The position numbers and the translations under genes were made by a program. From Paragonimus westermani (Eukaryota; Platyhelminthes; Trematoda; Plagiorchiida; Troglotrematidae), in contig QNGE01003225.1 of the NCBI GenBank assembly GCA_008508345.1, positions 25,959-89,958 of the forward strand: 64,000 nt of DNA. Direction: 5' to 3'. The notes beneath the pieces were generated by a model, which did no database searches, was not told the DNA's origin, and saw only the letters and a list, made by a program, of their open reading frames with translations. Shown here in pieces: positions 63,831 to 64,000 of the stretch. How positions within the stretch are numbered: position 1 is the first letter of the stretch; every line of letters begins with the position of its first letter.

Positions 63831-64000
63831 CCGTTTCATAAGCTTTTTCATACTGATTATTTATTGCACCCTCTGTATACGCTAGATTCGTTTATTTCTC
63901 TCGTGTTTGCATATTTATATTCATTCATATATAGCACTGAAGTTCGTGCCCTGGTTCTACTAGTTTCTAAGCGTTTGTATTTTCTCAGAATCCTGTGTGT

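Overview
The window reads as nuclear DNA of a parasitic flatworm, most likely a digenean trematode. Three things point there. One conserved gene is split by GT-AG introns. Its 5' introns are tiny (73, 35, 32 and 37 bp) while its 3' introns are 3.9-7.3 kb, a size pattern known from schistosomes and other flukes. Almost everything else is decayed retrotransposon sequence of types common in trematodes (RTE-like and CR1-like LINEs, Gypsy LTR elements, a Penelope-like remnant). The species cannot be named from the sequence alone. There is no operon structure, and most ORFs of 60-150 codons are chance frames or shadows.

The only intact cellular gene I can support is the AAA+ ATPase VCP/p97 (CDC48/TER94), on the minus strand from the ATG at 32721 to the TAG at 6077. 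I could join nine coding exons (32705-32721, 32532-32631, 32243-32496, 32018-32210, 30805-31980, 26643-26894, 19177-19332, 12810-12964, 6077-6185) into one frame of 803 codons plus stop. All splice phases agree and both Walker A and Walker B motifs are intact. The 17-nt first exon and the Gly/Pro-rich last exon are too short to stand out as ORFs.

Layout. 1-6 kb: a foldback insertion flanked by a 12-bp repeat, a MITE-like element and an antisense Gypsy integrase remnant, beyond the 3' end of VCP. 6-32 kb: VCP introns loaded with RTE-like LINE debris, including two near-identical inverted copies of about 1.38 kb (13956-15327 and 24025-25408) that flank exon 7, and a 222-bp truncated LINE nested in another LINE with a 14-bp target-site duplication. 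33-38 kb: upstream of VCP, a Penelope-like GIY-YIG remnant and a CR1-like LINE whose catalytic motif has changed to YAAD. 43.6-48 kb: a nearly full-length but dead Gypsy element. 53.9-55.7 kb: a second, truncated Gypsy element with an intact zinc knuckle. 58-63 kb: three CR1-like LINE fragments in one orientation. The last 0.6 kb resembles the end of an LTR followed by a primer-binding-site-like sequence.

The gene and its surroundings may interact: the inverted LINE copies around exon 7 could pair in the pre-mRNA, favouring circularisation or in-frame skipping of that exon, or could recombine to invert it. I saw no toxin gene, CRISPR array, tRNA or rRNA gene. Clade names for the decayed elements rest on motif recognition by eye.
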